A stretch of DNA of 64,000 nt from Aldrovandia affinis (taxonomy: Eukaryota > Chordata > Actinopteri > Notacanthiformes > Halosauridae). The translations under genes and the position numbers were made by a program. Below, piece after piece: positions 12,890 to 29,338 of the stretch. The DNA lies in assembly GCA_029706075.1 (NCBI GenBank), contig JAINUG010000004.1, positions 2,490,547 to 2,554,546 of the forward strand. The letters are read 5' to 3'. Numbering within the stretch: the stretch's first letter is position 1; each line of letters opens with the position of its first letter. The notes beneath the pieces are model-generated. The model did not search any database, was not told the origin of the DNA, and was given only the letters and a program-made list of their open reading frames with translations.

Positions 12890-12927
12890 ATGGGGGTTCT
12901 AGTCTGCTGTGACTGCTTCTTCTACAG
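12890..12927 (+). CDS. mob2: Candidate alternative first coding exon of mob2 with acylation-like N-terminus
   Basis: ATG opens 12 codons plus AG, reading MGVLVCCDCFFY, and ends at AG|GTACCT. It joins the acceptor at 42827 in frame (AG|G, arginine), predicting a 228-residue Mob2. The Gly2 plus Cys6, Cys7 and Cys9 pattern looks like a myristoylation/palmitoylation site, which would put this isoform on membranes; that is inference only. A TATA-like box lies 510 bp upstream. Against it: pyrimidine at -3 and only a moderate donor. It could be chance. Confidence 0.3.
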
Positions 12928-13331
12928 GTACCTGCTTCTCTCTCTGCTTCTTTTGAACGCGAAGTTGCCTTCGTGCATGCCGGTCTTGGTTTCGGCTGCG
13001 GTGAGGGTACGACGTTACCTCCCCTTGTCCTGTGGGACGAGCCGCTGGATGCCTTGGCCTTTCTTTGTTCTTTGTTTTGTAAGAAAGTGTGGTTTGAGAC
13101 TTCTGGAGCCTACTTTCCAGCAGGCATTGCTTGTTGTTGTTAGGCGTTGTGGCCTGGTGTGTGTTTTGTGGGGCAGGGTGGCCAGAGTTTGCTGTCAGCA
13201 CAGCCACTGGTGTTCCTGTTTTTAAATTGTTTGTTTGGACAGAGTGTCCTTTTCACTGTTTATTTTCTTTTTTTCCTCTCTTTTTTTTTTTTTTTGGGGA
13301 CTGCAGACTTTGTTCCTCAAATAATCGTTGA

Positions 13332-13397
13332 GCCCGCCCGCCTGCCTTGCCCGCCCGCCTGCCTGCCTTGCCCGCCCGCCTGCCTGCCTTGCCCGCC
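13332..13397. repeat. C-rich minisatellite, units of 17-21 bp
   Basis: Three units built from GCCCGCCCGCCTGCCTGCCTT (the first is 4 bp shorter) lie in tandem, followed by a broken fourth. The tract follows a poly(T) run at about 13280-13297. Confidence 0.85.
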
Positions 13398-13712
13398 TTT
13401 TGTTGAAATCTCTGCAATCCGCAGTCTGGGTAGCCTTGGGGGAAGGCACTAAAAACAGTGAAATTGCTGATTGGGATCTGCAGCTGAACTGTGCCGAGGG
13501 AGTGTTAACAGACACATCAGCGTTCGCTCTGCTCCCTCCGCCAAATAAGGAAGGCCTTTTAGATGTGCTTCATGGGCTTTCGTCCACTGCAATGTGATTC
13601 TGCCTTTTCTGTACACGCATGCACACACGCATGCACTGTCTCTCTCACACACAGACACACACACTTATACACATACACACACTATTATATACACACCCAC
13701 ACTCAGTTTCTC

Positions 13713-13793
13713 TCACTCACTCACTCACTCACTCACTCACTCACTCACTCACTCACTCACTCACTCACTCACTCACTCACACTCACTCACTCA

Positions 13794-13858
<65 letters not shown>
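13713..13858. repeat. Compound (ACTC)n-(AC)n microsatellite
   Basis: About 80 bp of ACTC units (with one interruption near 13780) passes directly into about 60 bp of AC units. Open frames across it code only Thr/His/Ser/Leu repeats and are artefacts. Confidence 0.97.
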
Positions 13859-13859
<1 letters not shown>

Positions 13860-14130
13860 CTCTGTCTAATACACAGGCAGACACACACACTCTTGCTCCT
13901 CCTCTCTCTCACACACACACACACACACTTGCTGCAGCTCAGTGTTTGTTGTGATGCCAGGCCAAGCTGCAGAACCCACAGCTGCGCTGGATTAAAAGCG
14001 TCCGAGCCACGCGATTCACACTTCCATTTTCACCCTCTCACCCCTCCTGAGCCCGGAGAACAAGCAGCCCTTTGTCCCTGCGCTTGTGTCCGTTCACTGG
14101 TCCAGGAACTTGGAAGTGAGCATTTGCTTT

Positions 14131-14156
14131 TAAAAAAAAAAAAAAAAAAAAAAAAA
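14131..14156. repeat. Poly(A) run
   Basis: A run of about 26 A residues. It could mark the tail of an old retrocopy, but no recognisable element precedes it. Confidence 0.9.
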
Positions 14157-14842
14157 TCCCTGTTGTTTTACAAATGTTGTGACTAACACCAGCGCTGAAT
14201 GTCCCCAGCTGAACAAAGGACAGTGTTGGCAGGGGCCACAGGCCTCTCTCCAGTGGGGGCCACATTACTCATTGGTCCCGTGCCTCGTTCTGCACCTGGA
14301 GACGGACCGGCGGGCCATGTGAGGGTAATGGGAGGGGGGGGCAGGGGGCGGGTTTAAGGGCCGGAGAGGGTGTGCTTACAGAGCTGGTATGAGGAGGCGA
14401 TATGACACCGAGCTCTTGCTGCCTCTGGGTCTGCCTCTTGCGGATAAGTGCCACATCGTAAGCGCTGTTAGATGGGCATCTTCTGGTTCGCAGGCCGAGG
14501 AGAACCATCGGAGTCGGGAAGGTAAGGCATCATTGTCCTTGGACGACCCGATTGGCAGCAGCGTTCCTGGATGTGGAACACGTGTGAACAAAGCTGGGTT
14601 TGGGGGTCACAAACGTACCCTGCTGGGGAGTGTTGGGGTGGGTCACAGAATTGCAGGCTTGCACCCTCACACCGTCTATGTGACTTAATGGGGGGGTCGT
14701 CAGCAAGGAGCCCACTATATCGCAGGAGAAACATGAACATCAAACTTCGCAGTGACTTCGAAGAAAACTTGAGACGGTCGCCGGGCGTGACTTCCTGAAA
14801 AGCTTCTGTCTGTCCTTTTAGCTTCGCCTGTTTGGAGTGATA

Positions 14843-16068
14843 CACTATATGGCCAAAAGTCAGTGGACACCCCTACTAATTATTGAGTTCAGGTGTTTCA
14901 GCCACACCCATTGCCAACAGGTGCATAAAACCCAGCACATAGCCATGCAATCTCCACAGACAAACATTTAGAATTCAGAATGTTTCGTAAAAAGCTCAGT
15001 GACTTTAAATGCGGCACTATCATAGGATGCCACCTTTGCCACAAGTCAGTTAGTGAAATTTCTGCCCTACTAGATGTGCCCCGGTCAACTGTAAGTGCTA
15101 TTATTGTGAAGTGGAAGCACCTAGGAGCAACAACAGCTCGGCCACGAAGTGGTAGACCACGCAAACTCAGAGCGGGGCCGACAAGTGCTGAAGCCTATCA
15201 TCTGCTGCATCACTCACTACAGAGTACCAAACTGCCTCTGGAAGCACCATCAGCACAAGAACTGTGCGTCGGGAGCTTAATGGAATGGGTTTCCATGGCC
15301 GAGCAGCTGCACACAAGCCTCACATCACCATGCGCAATGCCAAGTGTCGGCTGGAGTGGTGTAAACCACGACACAACTGGACTCTGGAGCAATGGAAACA
15401 TGTTCTTTGGAGTGATGAATCACGCTTCACTATCTGGCAGTCTGATGGACGAATCTGGGTTTGGCGGATGCCAGGAGAACGCTACCTTCCGGAATGCATA
15501 GTGCCTACTGTAAAGTTTGGTGGAGGAGGGATAATGGTCTGGGGCTGTTTCTCAGGGTTTGGGATAGGCCCCTTAGTTCCAGTGAAGGGTATTCTTAATG
15601 CTACAGGATACGAAGACATCTTAGCCAATTGGGCGCTTCCAACTTTGTGGCAACAGTTTGGGGAAGGCCCTTTGCTGTTCCAGCATGACTGTGCCCCTGT
15701 GCACAAAGCGAGGTCCATAAAGACATGGTTAGATGAGTTTGGTGTGGAGGAACTCTATTGGCCTGCACAAAGCCCTGACCTCAACCCCATTGAACACCTT
15801 TGGGAGGAATTAGAACGCCGATTGCGAGCCAGGCCTTCTCGTCCAACATCAGTGCCTGACCTCACAGATGCTCTTTTGGCTGAATGGGCACAAATTCCCA
15901 CAGACACACTCCAAAATCTTGTGGAAAGCCTTCCCAGAAGAGTGGCAGCTGTCATAGCTGCAAAGGGGGTCCAACTCCATATTAATGCCCATGGTTTTAG
16001 AATGGGATGTCCAACAAGCTCGTATAGGTGTGATGGTCAGGTGTCCACTGACTTTTGGTCATATAGTG
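14843..16068 (+). mobile_element. Tc1/mariner-type element, near full length (1226 bp)
   Basis: The element is bounded by 28-bp terminal inverted repeats (14843-14870 and 16041-16068) that differ at one base and start CACTATATGG. Each end is flanked by the TA dinucleotide expected for Tc1/mariner integration (14841-14842, 16069-16070). Inside lies a transposase gene of the normal size for the family, split by frameshift. The near-identity of the two termini and intact catalytic residues suggest a fairly recent insertion. It sits in the long 5' region of mob2, in the same orientation. Confidence 0.95.
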
Positions 16069-16070
16069 TA

Positions 16071-20905
<4,835 letters not shown>

Positions 20906-20988
20906 ATGGCGGAATCCAACAAAGGCCCTCAGGGAAGGCCAAACTCCCCGGAGTACCCCCGAAACCTGCTCCGGTCTTTCTTCCACAG
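20906..20988 (+). CDS. mob2: Candidate alternative first coding exon of mob2 (28-residue N-terminus)
   Basis: An ATG in strong Kozak context (A at -3, G at +4) opens 27 codons plus AG and ends at AG|GTAACA. The peptide starts MAESNKGPQGRPNSPEYP and finishes with NLLRSFFH. Spliced to 42827 the split codon becomes arginine and the Mob frame stays open, predicting 243 residues. It looks like a plausible polar N-terminal tail with a short basic/hydrophobic end, comparable in length to the 30680 exon. The same frame stays open upstream to 20801. There is no homology that I can recall with certainty, so it remains a candidate. Confidence 0.35.
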
Positions 20989-23900
20989 GTAACACACCTC
21001 AGCCTTCAGTGTCCCCTCACTGTGGGGAGGGGGGGTTAGCATTTGAACTCCAGGGTTTCGATGCCCTCGTGTTTTCATTTCGTGGTTTCTCCCTCTCCCT
21101 GAGAAAGTGCACGTTCGCATCGGTGACAGATTTATTCAGCGAGTTGATTGGACGGTTCAACCGCAGAGTTGTTACGCACCATTTGTGGACCTCTCGGGTT
21201 CAGAACAAATCATTAGGAGATTTGTTTTCTTTTGGTATTGGTAGCGAGGAGGAAGATTAATGGTGCTGATCTGAACTGCCTGCAATATAAATAACCTCTG
21301 GTGAGCACTGTTATGTAAGCTCCTCCAAACTTTGGGAAGAGGTCCAGGTTGCCTTGTGCCATAATTGCCTCTTAAATCAGAAGCCCTGAAGTTTCGGAGG
21401 CTACACAGCAGGGTTTTTGCTCTTGCCGGTAGCTGTAGTGGTTCTAGCGGTCTTTATGCGTTGTCGCTTACAAGCTTCTCAGCTGGCCTGGTTCTGTCTT
21501 GTTTGAAAACCTGGGACAGAAGGAATCTCATGTTAAGGCCTTGCTAAACCGACCCTTCGGTGCATTAGAATGGAATGTTTTGAATGGGTGTTACCTGCTT
21601 GGTATTGAGGTGTTCTTCAGTGAGGGAAAGTGTCTCTGATTGGCCAGAGGCCTACGAGCCCATATTTGATTGGTGCTTTCTTCCTCTGTCATGTCTCTGT
21701 GGGGAGAAGGGTTGCATGCAGATGTACTGGAATTAACTGTCTTCCCTTAATCGGAAATTGTTATGGTGCATGGTTTATTTCATGAGAGACACTGACCCAC
21801 ATCATCCATCATTTAAATGAGGCTAGATTTGGAATTTTGACATGTTAACCACTTTCTGACACAAACCAGATCAATTTTTATGTTTGTCAGATTCGCCTAA
21901 TCCCGTATGGGTCATTTCACTCTTGGAAAAGCTCTTCAGAGGCAGGAACGATAAGCATTTCAATCCTTCACTGATCGTCATTCGTCTTGCTAAATAAATG
22001 AACATCCATCCCTTTTCTAGTTGCGCAACTCCTTCCCTCCTCCGTGTATGAGAAATGCACTGTTGGATTCATTTAGCACTTTGTGTAGGCTGTTATTTAT
22101 TTATTTATTTCTTATTCCAGGAACGGATGTGTCCGTTGGAATTTCACGTCTGTATTTCTGCAGAAGCTATGTTCCGAGACCTTGGTGTGGACATGCAGTA
22201 TTGAAAAGGCATGGAGAACATCTCCACCAATCAGGACGGGCAGAAATTTGTTTACAATTTAATTGACAAAGGATGACATCACCTGGAGTGGTCTTTTGAG
22301 AGACGATGGGTGGGTGGGGCCATGCCACCGTGTGACCTCATCACCCAGACCCAGCTCCACGGGTGCAGTGTGCAGGAGGCACAGGTAGGGGGCGCTGCAG
22401 TAGAACAGAACCAGGCTTTGTGCGGGCAGCAGGGGTGTGGCGTTGGGTTTTAGGGGCAGAGAGTCTGTGCGGGGTGTGGGGTGGACAGTTCGGCAGGCGG
22501 TTTTAAACCCCGGCACGTTTTTAATCCCCGCCTTGCTGCCGTCGCAGCCAGGCTGTGGGGCTGTGTCTATCCGTGAAAAGCCGGCTCTGTTCTACGGCTC
22601 TGCCGCACTCCACCCTGCACTTCCTGTGCAAACATAGGGCTCGGCAACCGGGCGGCACTCTCCGGCCCTCCTCACACATAACCCCTCTTTCTGCCCCTTC
22701 ATCGCGGCGCTCAGCGATTCACACCTCGCCCCCACCGTGTACCCCTCCCCCTGTGAACTCCGCCTCCTTCCCGCCATTCAAGGCTCCTGTGTAATCGTGG
22801 CTGTTGTGGAGGTTTGCTCAGGTTTGTGAGCTTCTGTGGGGGGGTCTTTGACATACCTGGGTCATGTATGTCTTTGAAACAAAACGTACAGTCATATGGA
22901 AAAGAAGAATTTTGTTTAAAATTGTCAGTAATTTTCTGCAGTTTTATTGGGGCCCTATGGGTTAAAACATTTGATGTGAAGTATTGGGCCCTGGTCTGCT
23001 TTTGGAGAACCCACCCTTTTTCTTGTGCTAGTACAGTCAGCACGCAGCTCTTTCATAAAGCTTTCCAGTTCAAACGAGCCCCCGTCGCTCTTTCCCCCTG
23101 CTGCGCGTTTGGCCAGTGTGAAATGGAGCAGCGCTGCCTTCCAGTTACAGTTTATGATTGCAGTCCTAGAGCATGTAAATGTTCCTCAGACACAGGGCCT
23201 TGGAGCTGTAATGGCATACGTTGCCTCATGGTATGCCATAGGCAAACAGATTATGCTGAGTGCCCTGTAACTGAACAGGCTGAATTTTCTGCTGCAGTCA
23301 GTAAATACATTTGCCGTTTTCTGTTTTAAGAAGCACCATGCTATAGTTAGCCACATGTGAACCGCACGCCAACCTGCTCTCTATTTTAAGGCTCTTCCTG
23401 GGAAGTTGGTGGGTTTTGTGTTGTAGCGCTATGGGCTGCCTGTTAAAGGCTTGCATCATGTGTTTTTAAAGTACTAAATATACTGGTGATTCTGCTGTGA
23501 ATATCCAATTTTAAGGCAAGAACACACACTCCCCACACACACGAACACACATATTCTGCTCAGATCCAATGCTCCCCTGTTATTTTATTTATTTCAAGCT
23601 AATGTGGCATTTTTTGAGGCCAATGCCACTGTGATCATGGTGATAACTGAACACAGAATGTTGCTTTTGCTACCCACCGCCTGTTGGTGGTGCTCTTGTT
23701 CAAAAGTAAACACTTTAGCCATACCTTCAAAATGAAGTAAGATGAACCTTGGTGTCCATTTTGTGAATTATGTCTTCAAGTATTAAAAGTAGTGCTGATT
23801 TGAGTGCTCTGTCCTTGTGTATAAATATGATTTGGAGAAGAGACCTTTATGTTTTACCTACTTGTGTGTTTGCGTACATGTTTGTATGTTTTATGTGTGT

Positions 23901-26900
23901 GTTCAGTTGTTGCGTGCCTCTGAGAACAGGCCGCATGTTACTGCAAGTCCATTTCAAACCCATCCAAGAAAAGATTGTTTATATTCTCTGTTAATTTCTG
24001 GGAAGCCGCTTGTCCTTTCACTTTGAGGAATGACGTTCAGTTTTTTTTCTGAAACCGAATTAATCAAAACGACACAATCTCTGTTGAAATATGTCTGTCA
24101 GTGTTGGTGTTTTGTAACGTGGAGCGGTACAGCTCTCGGATGGTTACGGTATTTGCCCAGTTGGCTCCTCCTTCACATTCTGAGTTTGGAAGGATTGGCT
24201 GTGTTTGAGCAACACTGTCCTTTGGGTTCCGGACCTGCATCTGTAGGTTGTGGTGAGGAACCACTTTTGATTCCCGAAAGCCGCACACTCCTCTGTGCCC
24301 CGGGGCGGAGGGGTCACGCGATCCCTCCCCATCCTACAGCGTACCCCACCTCTCACCCCTCCCTCACATGTCTCCGGCTACCACAGCGTGACCACAGGGG
24401 CTGCCGAGTTGTTCGGAACGCTGGTATGAACGCCGTATTTCACCAGGTGGAATGTTAGCATGTCCCCGGTGTCAGTCACTGTGGGAGATTGATGGTTTTA
24501 ATGGGACTGGTCGTCTCCAGTGTTTGGATCTGGACCCGCTCTGTTGGGGTGGGGGTCACACGAGCTCCAGGCTCAGGTTGCTTCCCTGCGGTTTGCGGCG
24601 GCGGTGGTGTACGACCGTGCCGGGTGGTGAGTTACGGCGGGATGTTGTGAGCCGCGCCCACGCCCGCCCTCAGGAATGCTGGGAGTGTTTTGAGTGCGAC
24701 TCAGGGCATCGCCGGCGTGTACCGACAGCCCTCCTCCTTTACCCCCTACTCCTCCACCTCCTCCGATGCTGTCCGTTTACCATGTGATTACATTGTTTAA
24801 CAGCAGTCGTGCCCATAACAGTAAGAACACTTTTTTTACCCACAAGGTTTTTAACATTTCCTTCCATTTCTCTTCCTCCATCCCTTTCTTTCCATTGGTC
24901 AGAAATCTTCCCGAATATGGCTATGACTCTAAGACTTCTTTGGTGATGCTACATTGCATGTTTAAATTCTTCTCTCTGAAGTAAACTTGCTTTTTTCTAG
25001 TAAATTGTTCCTTTTTAAGATGCCAGTAAACCAACAAGGATTTCTTTTTTCTTTTCTTTTTTTCGATTCAATGGTGAGCTTAAAATGTACATGAATTTTA
25101 GTTTTAAATCTTCCCTCTTGCCATTGCTGGATTATAGCTATTTTTAATAACAAAACTTCTCTATTCAAGCATTCTTATCAGTTTAGAAGAAACAAAACAA
25201 AAAAATACCAAGCCCAAATTGAAGACATAACAGGGAAACTCTTCATTCCGATATGCACGGTTCTGAAGTTACCCAAGATAAGGCCATAAAGGGAGCTGTG
25301 GGTCATAGTTTGATGGAAAAACACAAGCCTAACACTTAGGATGGGTGCATGCATAAAGGACCACATTTATCACTGTAACCAGCACCAGATATGCCCCTGT
25401 TTACGGCTGTCTCGTCTCCAGCTCCGTGGCACTCTCCTGGCCCTTTGTTTGCGTACGGACGGGAAGGTTTCTGGAGAGCGTGTCTCAACTCGCAGCGCAA
25501 CCTGCGGAGGTATGCAGGACGTGAAGGAGAGAGGGTTTTATCTCTGTGGCTCTCTTCCATCCAGAGAGGGAGGGAGAGAGCAAGGGAGTGAACAGGAGGG
25601 AGGGAGCAAGACAGAAAGGGAAAAAGAGGGATTGGAGAAAGCAAGCAAGGGAGAGGGAGGAGGAGGACTAAAGAAAGGGAGAAACAGGGTGGCAGAGAGA
25701 GGAGTGAGCGAGCGAGGCAAGGAGAAAGAAGGGAAGAAAGAAAGCGAACCTGAATCTGTTGGAATCCCTGACAGAGGGAGTGGGAGCAAGGGAGACAGAG
25801 AGGCAGCAAAAGTCGGCACCTTAGATTACAGGAAAACTGCTGATTTTGTCATCCTCGCTGACTTAACCTGTTAAACACGGGCCTTTCCCAAAGATAGCCT
25901 GCGGCAGCAGCAGCTTAATGGTCAGTGTGTGATTGCAGTGCTCAAAGTGCAGTGCTCCGATTGGCTGGTTCACCTTCAGCAGGTTCTCTGGACTCTGAGT
26001 CTGCCTGGTCACCACTAATGAGCATCCTGCCTCTGACATGCACACGACAGCACAAAGAACCTCGTCAATTAGTGGCTTAAGTTCCACCTGGCCGCAGCTG
26101 GTCTTTGCTGGACCGCAGCGACGGGACTACAGCAACCCGTACCTCCGCTTCGGGCAGGAATGCACGTCTTTGTCTCAAACCGGTATAGGCCCTTAATGGC
26201 ACAGGGCTTTCAGACCAAACCAGTTCTGTGAGACTGCTTGCGGTGCATTTTCTTTATTTCCGTCAGGTTAGATGCACCAAGGTGTACCTCATCTGTCCTT
26301 TTCTCTTTGGGGAAAAGAACAGGTTGTGGTTGTAAAAGCAGGAAAGGCTTTCCAACACTGTCAAGTACTTGGATATTAAAATGGGACATTTTGAATAATT
26401 TGCGCTGAGGAAGCTGTTTTGTTAAGGAAATTGCTCCTCCGCTGTCTCTTTGACAGAATGTCCTACATAAACTGGCCTTAAAGGCGTTAAGCTTGAGTAC
26501 AAACCAAGCCGGTATTGGGATTTGACGCGAGTTACTGTCCTTGTTTTGATTCAGTTGGCCTTTTCTCCTGATTGTTTTTTGTAGCAGCTGTAACTTGTTT
26601 ATCTTCCTGTGAAAGAATGTTCCAGTGTAAGACATTTGTTCTTGATTGGAGGATAACCAAGAAGCTGTTGGCAGATAAATAAAATCGTTCTTGCCTTTCT
26701 CAGATGCATAAATTACTGCGTCAGTTAAACCAGGAAGACCTTTTATTTTGAAAGAATTTGTTTAAGTAAGTCGTTGAGTAATGTCTGTACATTGAACCAG
26801 TGCCTCCAAGCAAACATGCACTAACCACCCTTGAGTCACAGTTTCTTCATTTGTGTCCACAATGAAACTTGTTAAACTAGCCTATATTGTTCCATTTGTA

Positions 26901-28864
26901 GAACAATTTTTTAGTTTTCCTGTTCTTGATTTTTTTTTTTTTACTTTTCACTTTACATTTTTGGATCCTTTATTTTTAACCAGGGGGTATTCTCTTTGAC
27001 TTTTACGATATGCTCTATGTTTTTCAGTAAAGATCAGCTCTCAGACATATTAGGTCACAGGCAATCAGACCTATGATGCTACTGTAGGCAGGCGTTATCT
27101 TGATGGTTAATTGTTGGTTAACCAGGTGGCTTTGAGACGTCATATGAAGCCATGCCTGTGACATCATCTCTCGGGGATCAAACGTTCTTTCAGGCTGAGG
27201 CAGCAGCGGAAAAAGAATGACCTTGGCCAAGCGTTGCCATGACGTTGGACATGGAAACATAGACGTCAGAGAGGTGAACTGGTAACTGCTTTAGAATTTT
27301 GTCTATTTTTGTCTCGTGTATAGGCATACTTGTTTTGGGTGTCTTGGAAGATCTCCACTCCGATATAGGCTACTATTTTTACCTGTGACACATTGTCAAC
27401 ATGTCACTTCCTGTGTCGCGACTGGAAACGTCTCCCGTTTGAGTCCTGTCGGAGGAGCCAAGCTGCGTCGTTGTTTGATTGTTGTGCAATGCGTGGAATT
27501 TTAAGGCGTCAAATCCAGTGCATCGCGGGAATGTGAATTCAGCCTGGACCCTTGCGCTGTGCCGGCCGTCTCCTTTCTGTCCCGCTCTGTTCACACGGCT
27601 CAAGCAGCCTAAGTTTAAAATTAGCCCTTTGGGACAGGAGAGGCTGCTCATTTTGCATAGCCCTGCCCCCTCCTCATACCCCACGTCCCTCCTAGTGTCT
27701 CGTAGCGGCAGGCTCTCTCACCCCCTTTTTTGTATCCAAATCGGGCAGTCCGCTGGAGCCAAGTGGCACGACGACCAGCAGCCAATTGGCTCTCAGCATT
27801 CCCCGTTCCACCGCTGCTCCCGAAAGGTCTTCCGGTCTGGTGGGTAAAGTGGGGGTGGGGGTGGAGAGGCAGAACCGCATGGTGCTGGTTTGCGCCGCCC
27901 CCCCGGCCCCAGACTTGGGATTCACCCCCCCCCCCAGCCCAGATTAGCCCTCCTTTGTGGAAGTGAATGCTACAGCAGTCTGGTGGTATTTCTCATGTCT
28001 CCAGCTGCAGAGACACAGACGAGCCGTGACTCAGGGTCTGGTAGCCCTCTATCTACGGGTCTCCATTGCATTTCACTCGCATTACTCGTCTGACAGCTTG
28101 GTTTCTCCCGTCGCAGTGCTTTCTGCTGGTGTACTTCAGTGAAAAGCACCTTGCACAAAGTTAGACTTTCCCATAAACTGCAATACGTGCACTTCCAGTG
28201 GATGAGTATCCACATGAGCATCCTGTGCCCCTAGGCCCTGGTGTGACTCACTCACTCACTCACATTTCCAAATGCCAGTTATGCACCAAAGTCGAGTTTC
28301 AACACGCTCAGTCGTCTCACAAAAATTCCAGGCTTCCATTGTTCGACTGAATGCAAGCAAGAGCGCAGCGAGAGTGGAGAGAAAAAAAGTAGGCCCCTTT
28401 AAAACGACGATAGACGAGCATAAAGTTGGAAGGAAGGCGAAGAAGGGAGAAATCACAGTATTTATACGAGCAGCAGTTTATATGGTGAAGCCACATGCTG
28501 TCATTTGTGTAATAGCTTTTTTGAGTGGGAGAAACTGCGCCGTTTAAAAGCTCAATAAATTGTAATAAACTTTATGGGCTGCCTGGTCCTGTCTTTTTTA
28601 ATACTTCAGCTCATGTAATTTCGTGTCACAACAAGAACGTTTCCAACGACATAATGAACAGATTGTGCATGTTAAAGAGCGCAAAACGAGGCCCGTTCAT
28701 CACACGGTTAACACAGTCACACAGTGGGGCGTTTGCATGTGCAGTGAGTGACGTGACAGTTGGTTAATCATTTTATTAAACATTTTGAAAACGTGTAATT
28801 AGCTTTTTCCTGGTGCGGCAAACAATAGGTTATGACATCATCGCTAATCGACAATACATTCCAT
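20989..28864. other. Non-coding, putative mob2 intron
   Basis: No exon supported. There is an AT-rich TTTA tract near 22093-22110, a purine-rich tract 25556-25760 and scattered CA tracts. ORF 25341-25874 is the product of the purine tract. The ORF at 28272-28547 is lysine/arginine-rich and complexity is normal there, but no flanking splice sites or known family support it. Confidence 0.5.
25556..25760. repeat. Purine-rich GGGA/GAAA tract
   Basis: About 200 bp of almost pure A/G on the plus strand, with degenerate GGGA and GAAA units. Long purine/pyrimidine tracts can form triplex DNA; nothing else is indicated here. Confidence 0.85.
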
Positions 28865-29338
28865 AGAACAGGTAACAGCCAAAATAAAGGAGGACCAACA
28901 TAGTGTCTTCATGGGACATTGAGCCACCAGAACAGCTTCAGTGCACCTTGGCATCGATTCTACAAATTGTGGTGGTGGTGAAAAATGCTGTCTTGGGCGC
29001 CGCTCCAGAATCTCCCATAAGTGTTCAGTTTGGTTGAGATCTGGTGACTGAGATGGCCATGGCATATGGTTTAAATTTTGTCATGCTCCTCCAACCATTC
29101 AGTAACCACTCATGCCCTGTGGATGGGGACATTGTCATCCGGAAGAGACCACTGCCATCAGAATATAAATGCTTCATCATAGGATGAAGGTGATCACTCA
29201 GATAGGCTTTGCATTTATTGCCATTTACCTTGCCCTCTAAGGGGTTGAGTGTACCTAAACCATGCCAGGAGAATATACCCCACCCCACACCATAATAGCC
29301 GCCAGAACCCGTCCTTTATTTTGGCAGCTACCTGTATA
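28865..29338 (-). mobile_element. Internally deleted Tc1-like element
   Basis: Imperfect terminal inverted repeats lie at 28868-28891 (ACAGGTAACAGCCAAAATAA...) and 29312-29335; 21 or so of 24 positions pair. Between them the minus strand keeps only pieces of a Tc1-like transposase: a segment resembling FSWHGLGTLNPLEG and SDHLHPMMKHLYSDGSG (29025-29288) and, in another frame, [19 protein letters not shown] (28844-29065), which contains the catalytic Glu region. The N-terminal DNA-binding half and the first catalytic Asp are absent. This is a different Tc1 subfamily from the copy at 14843. Confidence 0.85.
28892..29290 (-). pseudogene. Tc1-like transposase remnant
   Basis: Only the C-terminal catalytic part can be traced, broken by at least one frame change near 29050. 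The motif around the last catalytic residue reads [13 protein letters not shown], with Thr where the family usually has Ile before the Glu. The region of the second Asp is degraded (GLFRMTMSPSTGH). It cannot be active. Confidence 0.85.

Noticed and set aside
12470-13225. ORF of 251 codons
   Set aside because: It starts in a GA-rich tract, overlaps ORFs on the other strand and has no recognisable domain; the real signal inside is at most the short exon at 12890.
13713-13800. Regular repeats that might suggest a CRISPR-like array
   Set aside because: Units are 4 bp with no spacers, in a vertebrate genome; plain microsatellite.
13563-14186. ORF of 207 codons rich in Thr, His and Ser
   Set aside because: It is a translation of the ACTC/AC microsatellite and a poly(A) run.
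14472-14521. ATG-led segment reading MGIFWFAGRGEPSESG ending AG|GTAAGG in mob2 phase
   Set aside because: Phase and donor fit, but start context is poor, there is no promoter-like DNA, and the same stretch is open in other frames. Kept out as likely chance.
25341-25874. ORF of 177 codons, Glu/Lys/Gly-rich, with an opposing 157-codon ORF
   Set aside because: Both are produced by a purine-rich tract.
28272-28547. Basic ORF of 91 codons
   Set aside because: Tempting because its complexity is normal, but there are no splice sites, no promoter and no recognised family.
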